Source of the DNA: Deuterostichococcus epilithicus
Lineage: Eukaryota; Chlorophyta; Trebouxiophyceae; Prasiolales; Stichococcaceae
NCBI GenBank assembly: GCA_033439295.1
Contig: JAVTLE010000004.1
Span: forward strand, 1,178,012-1,242,011
Direction of reading: 5' to 3'
Length of the DNA: 64,000 nucleotides
This document shows positions 53,181-64,000 of the stretch, one piece after another. A program made the position numbers and the translations under genes. Under the pieces are notes generated by a model, which worked only from the letters and a program-made list of their open reading frames with translations, had not been told where the DNA came from and ran no database searches. Every line of letters starts with the position of its first letter. Positions within the stretch are counted from its first letter, which is position 1.

Positions 53181-53957
53181 CGAGTTGATGGGTTTTTCCG
53201 TACTTTGAAGATCTCTGAATAACATCCTCGTGACATGTATGTCGTTGAAGTGTTTACGTGCCTGCCGTATGTGATGGCATGATTCGCGCCAAATTGATCT
53301 CCTAGAGCGCTGTGTTTGTGCAATTTGCGCATTTTCCGCCGCTAAAATCTAAGTTCTAAAGTGCTATCATCACTGTAAAGTACTGCGACTGTGCATAGTT
53401 TCCCGCTGCGTGAACCTATTTATTAACTCGATAGTGGCGGCTGCGCGATTCATGCCTGTGGCTATGATAACTGCCTGCCTATGCTGCTCGGCAACAGCGT
53501 GTGGCCGCACATGGTTCCTTTACAGCTATGCATGAGATCACAGTCGGCTGCTGCGGAATTGTAGGGTGCTGCAGCAGTCACGGTTCCGCAGGGTGTCGGC
53601 GGGGGCGTGTGATGAGCCAAAAAGTCAGGTTGCCATGATTGCGCGCCCTGGTCACGTCACGCCAGCAAACGCAAATCGATGAAATGAAATGTTGAACTCA
53701 TGAGTTGAAGTCAAGTTTCAGCTACCGCACGCTGCCGTCACCCTGTGTCTACCCCATGGATTCGCCGCTGTATCTGTGCACAAATTGCCACTGATGCACG
53801 CATGCGTGATGTGGTGAGTTATTGCATAGGATACCTAAGGCAGGTGGTATAGATTTTTCGGACTGAGGCAAGCCCGTTCATACTATCCCCATTCGATCAG
53901 AATGCTGGTCAGAACTCCATGTCAGCTAGACTAAGGCTGGCATGGCTGCAGTCTCAC
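53181..53957. other. Intergenic region, nothing recognised
   Basis: AT-richer than its surroundings. I see no open frame with coding character, repeat or RNA gene. Confidence 0.5.
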
Positions 53958-55461
53958 TCAGCAGCTAGCTTGCATCTTCGAGATTTCATCAACGTACTGA
54001 AGGTCCGCATGATGAAACACCTTGTTCACTGGGTGATATGGGTACGCAAACTTGGCGCTGTCCGGATCATTCGTGATGATCACTTTGCCTGGCCGAATTG
54101 TGGAGGCCAGCGTCACAAACGTGCTGTCTGCCTGGATATAAACATCCATCAGCGAATATAGAAACATGTCTCGCAGGTCGTCACCGCTGTTGACCATCTC
54201 GTGATCGAATAAGAATTGGGCCAGTAACTGCTCATGTGGGTCCTTGATGAAGACGAAGTAGTTGAAGCACCGGCCCGTCTTTCTGATATTGTGGATAGCG
54301 AAGTTGATGTCAACGAGCTGCATGTTGTACTTTAGGACTGTAATGCCTTCTTCCGGATGCGACAGATCTCCCCACCTGCAATATGCAGCATGATATGCCG
54401 CAGTCAGCGCTCAGTATGATGCAGCCACCCCAAACAAGACTCTGCAAAACCTGAGATTACCGCATCTCACCTGATGTGGATGCCGACGTTGAGGCAGCCA
54501 CTGGCATTGCGCTCAAACACAAAGCCCTTCTGTGCGAAGATATGTCGGAAGGTATAGCCGACCCACGGCTGGATGCAGTCACAGAAGTCCTCATACGTCT
54601 CTGCAAAGCCGTTCTCTTCCTCATGATTCTTCTCCTGGATCAGGTCTTTGCAGCTGGCCTCAGCGCGAAAATCTCGCAGCAGCCGGGCATCGGCGGCGCT
54701 GACCCTGCTGCCGGACAGCTGCAGGCACATTGCATGTAGCAGCTGACGTTCAGTGTCGCCCTCCCGCCGTTGCAGGCGGCAGGCGGACTCATTGCTGGGC
54801 TGCCGCCGTGGGAACATGTATGCGTCGTTGATCAGCTGGCTGACGTTGTAGTGGTGCTCCGACTCGACCAGGTCTTGAATGACGAGCGTCTTTCTGGTGA
54901 ACTGCGAGATGATGATAGAGCTCCTGATGCGCTGCATGTAGGAGCCAACGCCCTCCCATGAGATGCCGCCGCTTCGGAAAAGGGCGCCATTGTCCGAATC
55001 GAAGAGCCTCGGCAGCTCAGCCGTGCTGTCTCGTGTAACGCAGAGCCGCGGTGCTAGCTGGATTGGCTGAGCGTGCCTGCGACCAACAATTAACTTGCAT
55101 TTGCACAGCTGCGCACTCAGATGCTTCAAGCAAAGGCGTTGTGTGCATCGACCATATAACCTCTTCTCACAGTTTTGTGGCAAGGTATGCACACATAAGC
55201 ATGTGTGCAGTGACGCGAGGCACCTCTCAAGTTCAAGCCATGTCGTGAGCAGCTGCACATCTTCACCTATGTTGCTCATCAACAAACACAATGCCACAGC
55301 TAGGCGCCTCACCTCACAGTTAAGCGGACAGGGGCCTGGCCCCAGATCATGGGGCCTACCACAAGCAGAGTGGACGTCAACAGCACGCCAGCCAGCACCC
55401 CACCAAACACGCGCCACGAGTTTTGGTTGCATAAAGCCGAACATGTCTCCTGCGCGCTCAT
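53958..55461 (-). CDS. Type II membrane protein with HIRWGD motif, probable Golgi glycosyltransferase (fucosyltransferase-like)
   Basis: Three exons join in phase: about 55461-55313, 55078-54473 and about 54376-53958, giving roughly 390 residues. The N-terminus (MSAQETCSALCNQ) is followed by a signal anchor (VFGGVLAGVLLTSTLLVVGPMI). The catalytic part begins LCVTRDSTAELPRLF. Across the second junction the frame reads NVGIHIR then WGDLSHPEEG. HIRxGD is the GDP-binding motif of several fucosyltransferase families (GT11, GT23, O-fucosyltransferases). Near the C-terminus SLMDVYIQADSTFVTLAS resembles the nucleotide-sugar-binding end of such enzymes. Family and acceptor are not settled. It is divergent from a second glycosyltransferase gene 250 bp away. 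Confidence 0.7.
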
Positions 55462-55712
55462 CGTCAGACTGACGCCGGCTTCAAGCCAGAAGTTGGTTTG
55501 GATTCGTTTCTTCATTCACCTGACATGCCCAGCTGGGGCATCTAAGAGTCCAAGACTGCGCTTCGGCTGCCGCCCTCTTCCTGTTGCGGACAGTTGCAGT
55601 TCCTTAGTGTTTCTGCAGTCATTGTTCCCTCCCTTGTGCGCGTGCTTGCTTTCGCGCTCGCAACAGGGGTGGCACTTGCACGGTCCTGTACCAGCATGGT
55701 TAGCCCCCGCTG
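55462..55712. promoter_or_regulatory. Divergent promoter between two glycosyltransferase genes
   Basis: Only 251 bp separates the two start codons, so the region probably works in both directions. No specific element was recognised. Confidence 0.45.
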
Positions 55713-58700
55713 ATGCCGCCCCAACGAAATCCTCGCATGCGCATCAATCCAGTTGGCCTGGTCCTGGGCTTGCTGCTGGCGGTCCTCCTCCTCGCCGTGG
55801 GCAGAGGTGCACGACATCATCCCACTCATTCCACTTGACGCTCTGGACCTTCTGAACCCACGAGCTGCTGCATTGAGTGTCCATGATGCTGATTCCGCAA
55901 TCTGATGGGTGGGCTGCGTATGTCGTGCTAGAGGCACACCAGCCTGATGCATGCTGCTGTTGTGCACGCCGCAGAACGGCACCGCGCAAACCTGCTGCAA
56001 GAGCAGCTGCAGCTGGTGCCGGTACACAACGCCGAGCAGCAACAGCTTCTGGAAGAGGGCCTCGACACGCTGCGTGAGGAGGTTGCAGACGCCCACAAAG
56101 AGGCGGTAGGCGCTGCTGACGGTGACGAACCTGATGATGCGAACGGCGGCGGCAGCGGAGATGGTGAAGCTCGCGCAGAGCGCAGCCTGGACCAGGCGAG
56201 TCGGGATGAAGATCCGGAGCCGGATCCCGGCCCTCAGGAGGAGGATGGGGCGGAAGCAGCGTCTGCAGATGAGGAGCTATACCTCCCTGAAGACGGCCAG
56301 GCTGTAGGGGAGCGGGACCCTTCTGACGTACTCAGTCTAGCTCTCGCTGCGGCGGTGGCCGCGGCTTCGACGGCTACCGCCTCCGCCGAACGGAACCCCG
56401 GCTCTGTCGGCGCCGCAGCGGCGGCCGCCGCCGCAGAGAGGGTTGGTGCGGCCGCCGCCGCGGCCGCCGCGCAGCATAAGGGCTCGCCCGAGGAGGCCCT
56501 GCTTGCAGTGATTGTGGCGGCCGAAGCAGAGGCGAGCAGAGCGACGGCCGCTGTTGATGGCCAGCCTGGCGCTGTGCATACAGCGGCGGCCGCCGCCGCT
56601 GTCAGCGTGGCCGCGGCAGCGGCTAGGGAGGGAGACCTGGGCGTCACAAAGGCTGCAGCAGTGCGCGCGGCGACGGCAGTCAACAAGGCAGCGGCGCTCG
56701 AATCTGCGCCAGAGCGCTCAGGTGTGAACCCTGCATTCTGACCGGCCAAGCTGTGTGAGCAGCCTGCCAAATGTCTCGATTTGCAGCCATGCAAGGGAGC
56801 GTAAGCAGCCAGTGCAGTGACTGGGGTAGCACTCTTGTCAAACCCTACTGCTGTTTGCAGCTCTGCACCTCGGCCTGTGACGCTGCTCAGACAGTGACAG
56901 TGCATTGCCGCCTGCACAGAGCTGCGCAGCCGCGGCGCATTTGTGCCGGGGTCGCGCCTGCGGCCGGAAGACGTTGTGTACGTGACCTTCACCACCGTGG
57001 AGCGCCATGCCCTGGCCGCCTGCAGCCGTGTTTGGCGCAAGGTAGATTTGATTTTCTAGAATATTACCAATAATTGCAATGAAGCAGGTGCTGGTTGCAC
57101 TTGTGTCGACCCTAGCGAAATTGTCACACAGGTGCGCTGTCCGATGCACGGCCCCCGCTTTCCTGATTGTGTCGTGGACTTTGCAAGTGTGCCCATGATT
57201 GCAGGGTGGTTGCCTACTTGAGCAGTGAATGCTCGTGGGATGGTCTGCTGTCGGTAGCGTGCGCAGTGGTTGCTTTCGGCTGCGATGCTATTGTGCTGCG
57301 CGCTGGAGTGTATCTGGCTGAGGGGCGTTTGCGTGGCTGCCACACCATAGCCTCTGGGTGTACGCTCGGTCATCATCAGCAACGTCAACAGCACGGAGTT
57401 CAGTGGCGAGGAACTGGTGGATCACAACGAGATGTGGCTGTACTACCCCGACATGGCCCCGGGCTGGCAGGGCAAGGTGGGGCAGGATTAGCAGTCTATT
57501 CTGCACCTGACGTGCAGTGCAAGGTGCGGTACGTTCTGCATCGCTGTACTCTGGTGGGATGCTGCCTAACCGGCAAGAGCTGTGCCGGTGCCACCGCTTC
57601 GTAGGGGTGCGCCTGGATAGGCACCCAAGCGCGTGCCAGGCTCATGCGACCCGTTCGCAAGCCAGTGCGGCCTGCACACGCTCAGCTGCAGGCCGCAGTG
57701 CGTCATTGGCCACACAAACCTTGCACACATTCCCCTGCCGCTCACGCAGGCCTTCCGCTGGCGCAGGCCTATTACAAGGGCGACATACGAGCCGCGATGG
57801 CGGCGCTGGTGGCCCACAGGTGAGACCCCCGGCTGCCCAACAGCCTTGCATTGATCGAGGGTGGAGCACCTGGTATTCATCTGATCTTTGCAATGCAAGT
57901 GCTGCCCTGCATGGCGGGTTCAGATGCGCCATGCAGGCCAGGCTCCTCAGGCCGTCCATGTAGGTCTTTCCGTCTATAATCTGCTCCGAGGCTGAGTGTC
58001 TCAGCGCTGGCGACCACCGGCTTCGCCTGCTGCTGCAGAGCGCTCGTAGAGAGGGGCATCGAGTACAAGTGGATGATGTATGGGGACGATGACACGATGT
58101 TCTTTCCGGAGGGTGTGGCGCGAGCTGTCAGTGGCATGGATGCAGATAAGCCACACTTTGTCACAGGTGAGCCAACCTGTTCCTCGTCAACCACAGGCAA
58201 GGGGCTGCTGACAGCAGCATGACGCCAAGCCCTGCCCAGACTGCATCAAGGGGCCCACCACGTTCAAGGATTTTTTGGTGTGACATCAGAATGACTGCAC
58301 ATGCCGGAGCGCTTGTGCCGACCAAAGTGCATGTGTCCTGGCGTGCATGTGGCAGACAGCCAGATGGGGTTTGGCGTCGATGACAACACTGACCCCGCGG
58401 AGTGGAACCCCCGATGCGTGGCGTGCGACTTCTCGTCAGCAGGTGTGCATCAGTTTCCTCAGCAGCGCCGCTTGGTTCCCCAACTTCAAGGGCCTATCGC
58501 AGCCCTGCCATGCAGCGCGGCGCAGCCTGCCGCCGACGCTGTCTAGCATCAAGCGTCGACTGCCATGGTGCTGCGACATCAGCAGTGTTGTCCGGGTTCC
58601 AGATGGCGCAGCCTGCTGGCTGTGCTGTTGCCTGGTGCCACCAGACTGATCCAGCTATGCAGGCCACAATGCGCCCAGGCCACCAGCACCGGCACACACA

Positions 58701-59663
58701 TCTCCTCAGCAGATTCTGCAGATGCAGGTGCACCTATCCTGCATCTCAGGGCCATTCTTTCCCGATTGATCCTGCAGGCCAAGACGAGTCGAAGCTGCCG
58801 GTGCCCCTGCTGCGCGGCTGCCCGTGCACTACCAAACTCATCTGCGAGCATTGGCAGAAGCACCTTCCGGGCAAGGTGTTCAAAAAGTCGTGCAGCAAAG
58901 CGGACCTGCGGCAGCCGTGGCCCGAATGGTGCGGCTTGCTGCAGTTCGCTTTGTATGAGAACCTGTCACCAGCCGAGTCGTTAAGGTGCAGTCATTTAGC
59001 GCGGATCCGCAGCAGCAATCAGTGATGCGATTGCCATTCTTCGATGTAGACCCTCAAAAAGCACAGCAAGTCTTTTCAGAAGGTGCATGTGTTGTGACTA
59101 CGAGATGCACCGGCATTTGTGGCCGCGCTTATGCTGACCTGCAGTTCAGTGCAGTGCCGCAGCGGCAGCGGTAGGGCGTTCAGCCGGCATGTTGCCATCA
59201 AAGTCATCACATCTACCCCACCAATCGCTTGCCCCTGCCGCCGCAGGCTTGGCATCCACGGCGACGCCGGGGCATTGATCAGCATCGGCCTGCTGCGTGC
59301 CCTGGATTATGAAGCCTTCGAGGCATGCGTCAACGTGCAAGGCTTTGGTGCGATTGAGGTTTATCAGTTAAATCTCATCAATTTCACATATCTCCCTGCT
59401 CGTGCAGCATGATTCAAGTGAGGTTGCTGTCTTTGCCCAGGACGCAAGAGTGTATGACTGCCATGGCGCTTGAGACGCGCCTCCAGTCAGGATGCAGCAG
59501 CACTGTCAGTGGATCAACTTACATGTGGCAACACACTGCTCTGCGATTGGTCGCAGTCGGCGGCGACAACAAGCTCTCCAGGTGCATCTGGGCGGCAGGG
59601 TATGGGGTGACCGACCCGGGCTACTCCGCTCTGAGCGGGTGCGACGCAACGATATTCCTTTGA
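55713..59663 (+). CDS. Fringe-like glycosyltransferase (GT31 / DUF604 type), type II membrane protein
   Basis: Exon 1 (55713-55806) encodes a short cytosolic tail and a signal anchor (GLVLGLLLAVLLLAVG). Exon 2 (55975 to about 56720) is a Glu/Ala-rich stem. Catalytic exons: 56920-57041 (EDVVYVTFTTVERHALAACSR), ~57351-57474 (VIISNVNSTEF, NEMWLYYPDMAPGW), 57766-57820 (AYYKGDIRAAM), ~58034-58167 (YKWMMYGDDDTMFFPEGVAR, with the DDD metal/nucleotide-sugar site), 58356-58441 (DDNTDPAEWNPRC), ~58780-58987 (GCPCTTKLICEHW), ~59247-59350 (HGDAGALISIGLLRAL) and ~59545-59663 (GGDNKLSRCIWAAGYGVTDPGY). Most of the junctions I could define join in phase. The order matches fringe-like beta-1,3-glycosyltransferases of plants and green algae. 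Stop TGA 59661-59663. Acceptor unknown. Confidence 0.8.
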
Positions 59664-60521
59664 CCCCGGCATACATGACATATCTGAAATCGAGACATAT
59701 CTGCCGGAAGATCCTTACGCAAATGCATGAGTGTGACACCGCCCGTTGCCAGTGCCGTCAAGCCATGGCTCCCCACTGCAGGGACTTGCTCAAGCACTAC
59801 ACCTTCGACCGGTATGGGTACCGCGGTGGCGATGCGCCATCGATGACAGAGCTATTAGTGCGGAAAATAGCGGGCTGGCGCAATAGCGGCTTCTGCGAGC
59901 CTGGGGAGGTTGCCAACCGGCGCCGCTGCCTCATTCCGGATGAGGTGTGTGCGAACTACTTCATCTTACAAACATTGCCAGCGGTCAAGGTATGCTGCAG
60001 GGCATTGCTGCAGAGCAATGAGCCAGGTACTCGGGCCTCCAGCTGGGTTGTCAGTCCATGCCCAACAGCAGGGGCAGCCGACGTCAAATGTGGCATTGGC
60101 AGCGCCTGTCAGCGTGCGGCCGATCCCGTTGTATGTCTGCCCCTGATGCCCCAGAGTGCTCTGACAAGTAGCAGGCGCTGCTGTGCTTCTGTGTAACCAA
60201 GAGAGCAGTTGCCACAGCGCGACAAGCTGGTTGCTCAGCGCCGTGTGCTGATGTCCGGTGCACTTGCACAAGGGCCAGCCCATCAGCGCATCTGCTCTGC
60301 TGCTGCAGCAGCAGAGCACAAGCACTCACCCTTCCGACTACTAGAACCTTTGTGACCCTAATCTAACTCGCACACAGGACGACGAGCTGTTCACCACGAT
60401 GGCCAGCGTGCACACGGGGGCGCGGCAGGTGGAAACCATGGAGCAGGCGGCTGCTGGCCTGGAGCTGCTCGCAGTCGTCTACCGCCACTATCTGGACCGC
60501 TTGTACGAGGTGTACCCGGAG
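59664..60521 (+). CDS. Unassigned coding segment (at least two exons)
   Basis: An exon ending at 59988 reads RDLLKHYTFDRYGYRGGDAP, then GFCEPGEVANRRRCLIPDEV and LQTLPAVK, followed by a donor. It joins in phase to 60379-60521 (DDELFTTMASVHTGARQVET, then LAVVYRHYLDRLYEVYPE) with another donor at 60522. The segment overlaps the frame of the preceding GT31 exon, so it may be an alternative or extended C-terminus of that gene rather than a separate one. I do not recognise the family and could not place a start or a stop. Confidence 0.5.
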
Positions 60522-62728
60522 GTGCGAAGTTCTGAAGCCTCTTGCACTCGATTTTCTGACTTTCCGGCGATGCCGCCGCTACACGAATGGCCTGTGTGAG
60601 GCGACTCGGGAGGTGTCATATGTCCGTCCTGCATCTTGAGCGAATGCCCACCTTGTGCATTGTCTGCCAGGCCTGTGCTAAGATGCTGCACACTGTGCAC
60701 TGGAATGCCTTTCACAGCACTTTCACGCACCGCCGATGCAAGGCGCACTGTCGGCTGCGCCGCCCACAACCGCGCGCCGTGGCGCTGTTGTGCGGCTTAG
60801 TCCTGTGCCTGCGCCTCAGAGCCGTCGCTGGTCTGTCAACAACTGTTAGCGGCCGCTGCAATGCTTCTGACCTTGGCGCAACCAAAGTCGCAGCAGCGGG
60901 CGGAGCAGCCAGGCGCCAAGCGCCACGCAGCGCCGCCGCCCGTTGGTAATCACACGGCTGTTTCTTTGTTGCCCCAAGGGCCCTGGTTTGATATCATCGC
61001 ACCCAGTCACACAGCGTCCTGGCCATGTGCGCAGGTCTTGACGCTCAACGTGGTGGTCGGTGCGGGACGCAGGCGTTAGCCAGCGGCGTGTGCTGGTCTC
61101 AGCCCACAGATCAGCCGCGACGGCGCAAACGACAGCAGGGATCAGACAGGAAGCCAGGTCACGTAAGCAGGTTCGAGCCACAGCGCATAGCGGCGTTTTG
61201 CATCGTGACGCAGCTCTGCAGAACACACAGGGTTGGTAATCCCCCTGCCTACCTAGGGAATATGAGGGATTACTGAGAAGGGTTTTTGCGCATGTATAGC
61301 CCCCAGGCCTGTAGGGCTTTGTGACGGCACGGGTTATAAGTGCCGTAGATGGCGGTGGAGGGACAGAGTGCTGTTGGCAAGGGACGTGACGAGGGTGTTG
61401 GTGGAGGTTGCAGGGAGTGGAATCTGGGTCTGCTGCGTGATTTTCATCGTGTTGCACCGCATTGCGGTCGTGTGTCTGGGCCACAATCACCATGAACAAT
61501 GCGATGAAGGCGACCACTGTGATGACAACATGTCTCCCGCCCCGATTGCCGACTGCATGTCGACCCATTTTGCTGCCTGTGTGCAATCAGCAGTCCACGC
61601 GCGTCTAGCGTTGGCCGACCGTCCAGCGACTCCTCCCGTGAAGGAGGGGCGCCCAATTGAACAGGGGCTGCAAGGTGGTGGCACGTGCCACGGGCCTGAA
61701 GTTTGCTGTCGCGCGCACATAACAGCCAGAAGTGCCGTGCAGAGCTGCATTTTCTGTTCACGGACATCTATACGGCGCTTCAGGGGACAAGGCTGCCGTC
61801 CGGCTACAGAAACTCCAGAAAACGTTCTTGGGCCGCGCGGCCAACCAGCGCCGTGCACAACGCACCTCCCGGTCTCAGCTACAGCCTCGCCACGTATCGG
61901 GGCGAATGGCGTGCGGCGCACGTTGCACGGGTCGCGGAAGTCGCGAGCAGACGTGTCGCTTTTATAGGGGACCGCGTGTGACGTGTAAGGAGAGCGGCGC
62001 TTAAGTACCGCGTAAGTACTGAAGGGACTCTTTGTATAGCTATGGTCGTTCAGATAGCAGGCCTGGGGGCAATTGCAGCTTTGCAATCCCTATGCAATCC
62101 CCCTGCTAACAAAGCGAGGGCCGTTTGTGACTCATGCATTGAACACGCTGATCCCAAAGCCAGTGCATATCAGTGCGCGTCGTGTTCAACGCGCGCTTAT
62201 AACTTCGGAGTCTATTTCACAGCCGCAGTACGTGGCAGCGCGCCAGGCCTGTCGCAGATTGCCTCGCCTTTCGCACGTGCACTAGTTCTATTGCTGCTGT
62301 TGCTATTTCATTATGGCTGTTGTGGCAGCTGCGCGCACTATAGAACCCGAGCAAAACTCGCTTCAGTTCTCGTTTCCGCAGTCGTGAGCCCGCAACGACA
62401 GCAGCAACGTCGCGATCCAAGCCCTGCATACTCGGCACCGACGCGCGGCCTTCCGCCGAAAGCAGAGCACCTCTTCCCGTCGAGCCACGCCAGCCGCCGC
62501 AGCGTTGCTGCCCCAACTGCTTCCCGCACTCTCGCATCAGCCCCACATCCTGCTCGCGAAGCGTACAATCACCCTCGAGCAGGCGGCTCAGCCTGCTCAG
62601 CTCAGCTCAGTGCTGCGCCAGCAGGCGACGGTGGCACCAGACTGCTGGGGCGCGAGGCCTGCACGTGCAAACGCGTTCCACTAGCCGTAGGCTGGCACGG
62701 AGCAGCAACATCACGAGAGCAACACAAA
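60522..62728. other. Long region without a confident gene
   Basis: It contains weak candidates only. One is a possible minus-strand first exon near 61568 (MGRHAVGNRGGRH and a hydrophobic run VVITVVAFIALFMVIVA). Two inverted repeats lie at about 61228-61346. The last few hundred bases before 62729 must include the promoter and 5' UTR of the ABC transporter; a TATA-like TTTATAGGGG lies at about 61962. Confidence 0.4.
61322..61348. other. Perfect inverted repeat
   Basis: ACGGCAC at 61324-61330 and GTGCCGT at 61340-61346 with a 9-base loop. A looser pair, GTAATCCC / GGGATTAC, lies about 50-100 bp upstream. They could fold in RNA; no gene is attached. Confidence 0.35.
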
Positions 62729-64000
62729 ATGGCGGTGAATCTGGATGTGCCGCGCGGGTCGCGCTTCGAGGCGGACCATGGCGGCAGCCGCCGCTGGAGC
62801 CGCTCCAGCTTCGACAGGTCCCCCACACACCGCGACGGCGAGGATGACGAGGGGGAGCTCAGGCAAGGCTTGCTGTACAGCTCGATGCACTCGGAAGCGG
62901 ACCACACAATTTGCCCCGTGGTGCCAACAGCAAGGCGCCCGCGGCAAGTTGCCGCTGCCGCGTCCTGGCATGCTGTTCCACTGATCAATTTTGCCGCACA
63001 TCGCACAGAACTGTCCATGAGGAGTTCTGCCATGTCGTCGACTGAGGTGGCACATTCTGCGGGCAGAACGGCGGCGCTGGAGCGACTGCTCCTGCGGCAG
63101 GATTCATCTGTGAAAGCGCACCGGCGCGCCATCTTGGCCCGCAAGTCCGACCAGGTGAGCCACGTGTCGGTTGACTTACACGTCTGGCGGCGAGGGGTAT
63201 TTTCGCTGAGCATTGCTCTTTGAAACGGTAACATCTGGCGAGGCATGACTCCCCGTGCGCGCAGACCACCATTTACGAGGAGATCGACGTGAAAAAGCTT
63301 ACGCAGAGCGACCGGCAGCTGCTGGTGGAGTCTGCCCTGGCGACACCGGATGTGGACAATGAGCCCTTCTTCCGCCGCATGCGGCAGCGGCTTGACAGGT
63401 GGCCGGGCAAGGCGACAGCGTGCACGCTGCCTGCCTCGGGAGCCCCTCGGCAGCTGCATTGGCATGTGTCGCGGGCGCTGTGTGCTGCTTGAGACATGGT
63501 GCAGTTGTGAGCGCTGGCAGGGGAATCCCCTCTGCCGACACTGCATCGGTTGTACGAACACTTCATGCGGCCTTTGAACCCTGACGAACTCCTTGCTTGC
63601 AGGGTGGGGCTGGAGCTGAGCTCCGTCGAAGTGCGCTTCGCAGATCTGGACGTTGAGACCGATGTTCGCATTGGCAGCGCCGGCCTGCCGTCAGTGCCTG
63701 GCGCCATCATCGATTACGCTCTGGTGAGCCTCGTCTCAATGCTCGACAACCTCAGGACTTGTGATCAGTTCGTTGACGATACCCTACGTTCAATGTGATT
63801 TCCGTGTGTGCACTGATCCAATGCCAAAGCCGCCGCGCTGCTGCCGCAAAGCTGACGATTGCATCTCGCTGTGCTGCAGGCACCATTTTCGGCGATGGGC
63901 CTCCGCCTGGGCCACAAGCACACGATGCCGATCCTGAAGCGCTGCTCCGGCATCTTGCACCCGGTGAGTTCGACGACTATTTGGCATGGCTTCTGGCAGC
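62729..64000 (+). CDS. PDR-type ABC transporter (ABCG family), N-terminal part, cut by window end
   Basis: Full-size ABCG/PDR exporters move hydrophobic compounds across the plasma membrane. Exons: 62729-63153 (MAVNLDVPRGSRFEADHGG, an acidic stretch, then ALERLLLRQDSSVKAHR), 63265-63399 (EEIDVKKLTQSDRQLLVESAL, FFRRMRQRLDR), 63602-63723 (VGLELSSVEVRFADLDVETD, PSVPGAIIDYAL) and 63881-63962 (GLRLGHKHTMPILKRCSGILHP). The series DRVGLE-x-VEVRF, the short linker and the ILKRCSGILHP segment just before the expected Walker A is typical of the PDR N-terminus. The nucleotide-binding domain itself begins past the window. All visible introns are GT-AG. The long first exon is Ser/Arg/Asp-rich and may be regulatory. 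Confidence 0.85.

Noticed and set aside
56234-57040. 268-codon Ala/Ser-rich open frame on the minus strand
   Set aside because: It is antisense to the Ala-rich stem of the GT31 gene, whose exons join in phase on the plus strand.
61346-61586. Minus-strand gene starting with a signal anchor (MGRHAVGNRGGRH)
   Set aside because: The hydrophobic run is attractive, but no downstream exon with coding character was found, so it is mentioned only as a weak candidate.

Overview
The window is nuclear DNA from a eukaryote, most likely a green alga of the Chlorella/Coccomyxa/Trebouxia kind (Trebouxiophyceae); this is inference. The genes are GC-rich and split by many short GT-AG introns. They include plant-type genes: a class II-like formin with a PTEN-like domain, a VTE6-like DUF92 phytyl-phosphate kinase, a cytosolic methionyl-tRNA synthetase with a C-terminal EMAPII-type domain, and a PDR-type ABC transporter. 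TTTAGGG repeats, the common green-plant and Chlorella telomere unit, occur inside the repeat cluster. TAG, TGA and TAA all end genes here, so the genetic code looks standard.

Left arm (1-31.3 kb): the 3' part of a GhrA-like 2-hydroxyacid dehydrogenase (+); a long formin gene (-, 3.2-13.66 kb); a G-patch protein (+); the 3' exons of an unidentified membrane protein (-); a GT15-like Golgi glycosyltransferase (+) with one in-frame TAG; methionyl-tRNA synthetase (+, 19.56-25.8 kb); a VTE6-like protein (-); and a DNAJC9-like J-protein (+). Formin/G-patch and VTE6/DNAJC9 are divergent pairs sharing short intergenic promoters.

Middle (31.3-53.2 kb): a dense nest of one non-LTR (LINE) family inserted into itself in both orientations, mostly 5'-truncated. 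It is mixed with a tRNA-derived SINE, CCACC-type minisatellites and short TTTAGGG tracts at SINE ends. The LINE has ORF1, an ORF2 with AP-endonuclease, reverse transcriptase and a CCHC knuckle, a conserved 3' UTR and a (TCCAAG)n tail. The best copy runs on the minus strand at 39.7-44.8 kb. Split coding segments allow the insertion order to be worked out, to four levels in one place. The layout recalls the Zepp elements of Chlorella telomeres and the Zepp-like clusters proposed as centromeres in Coccomyxa, so this may be a centromeric or subtelomeric block.

Right arm (53.2-64 kb): a divergent pair of type II Golgi glycosyltransferase-like genes (one with an HIRWGD motif, -; one fringe-like GT31/DUF604, +); an unassigned coding segment (+); a mostly featureless 2 kb; and the 5' end of a PDR/ABCG transporter (+) cut by the window edge.

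Exon boundaries were read by eye from reading frame, splice consensus and remembered family motifs. No alignment or database search was run.
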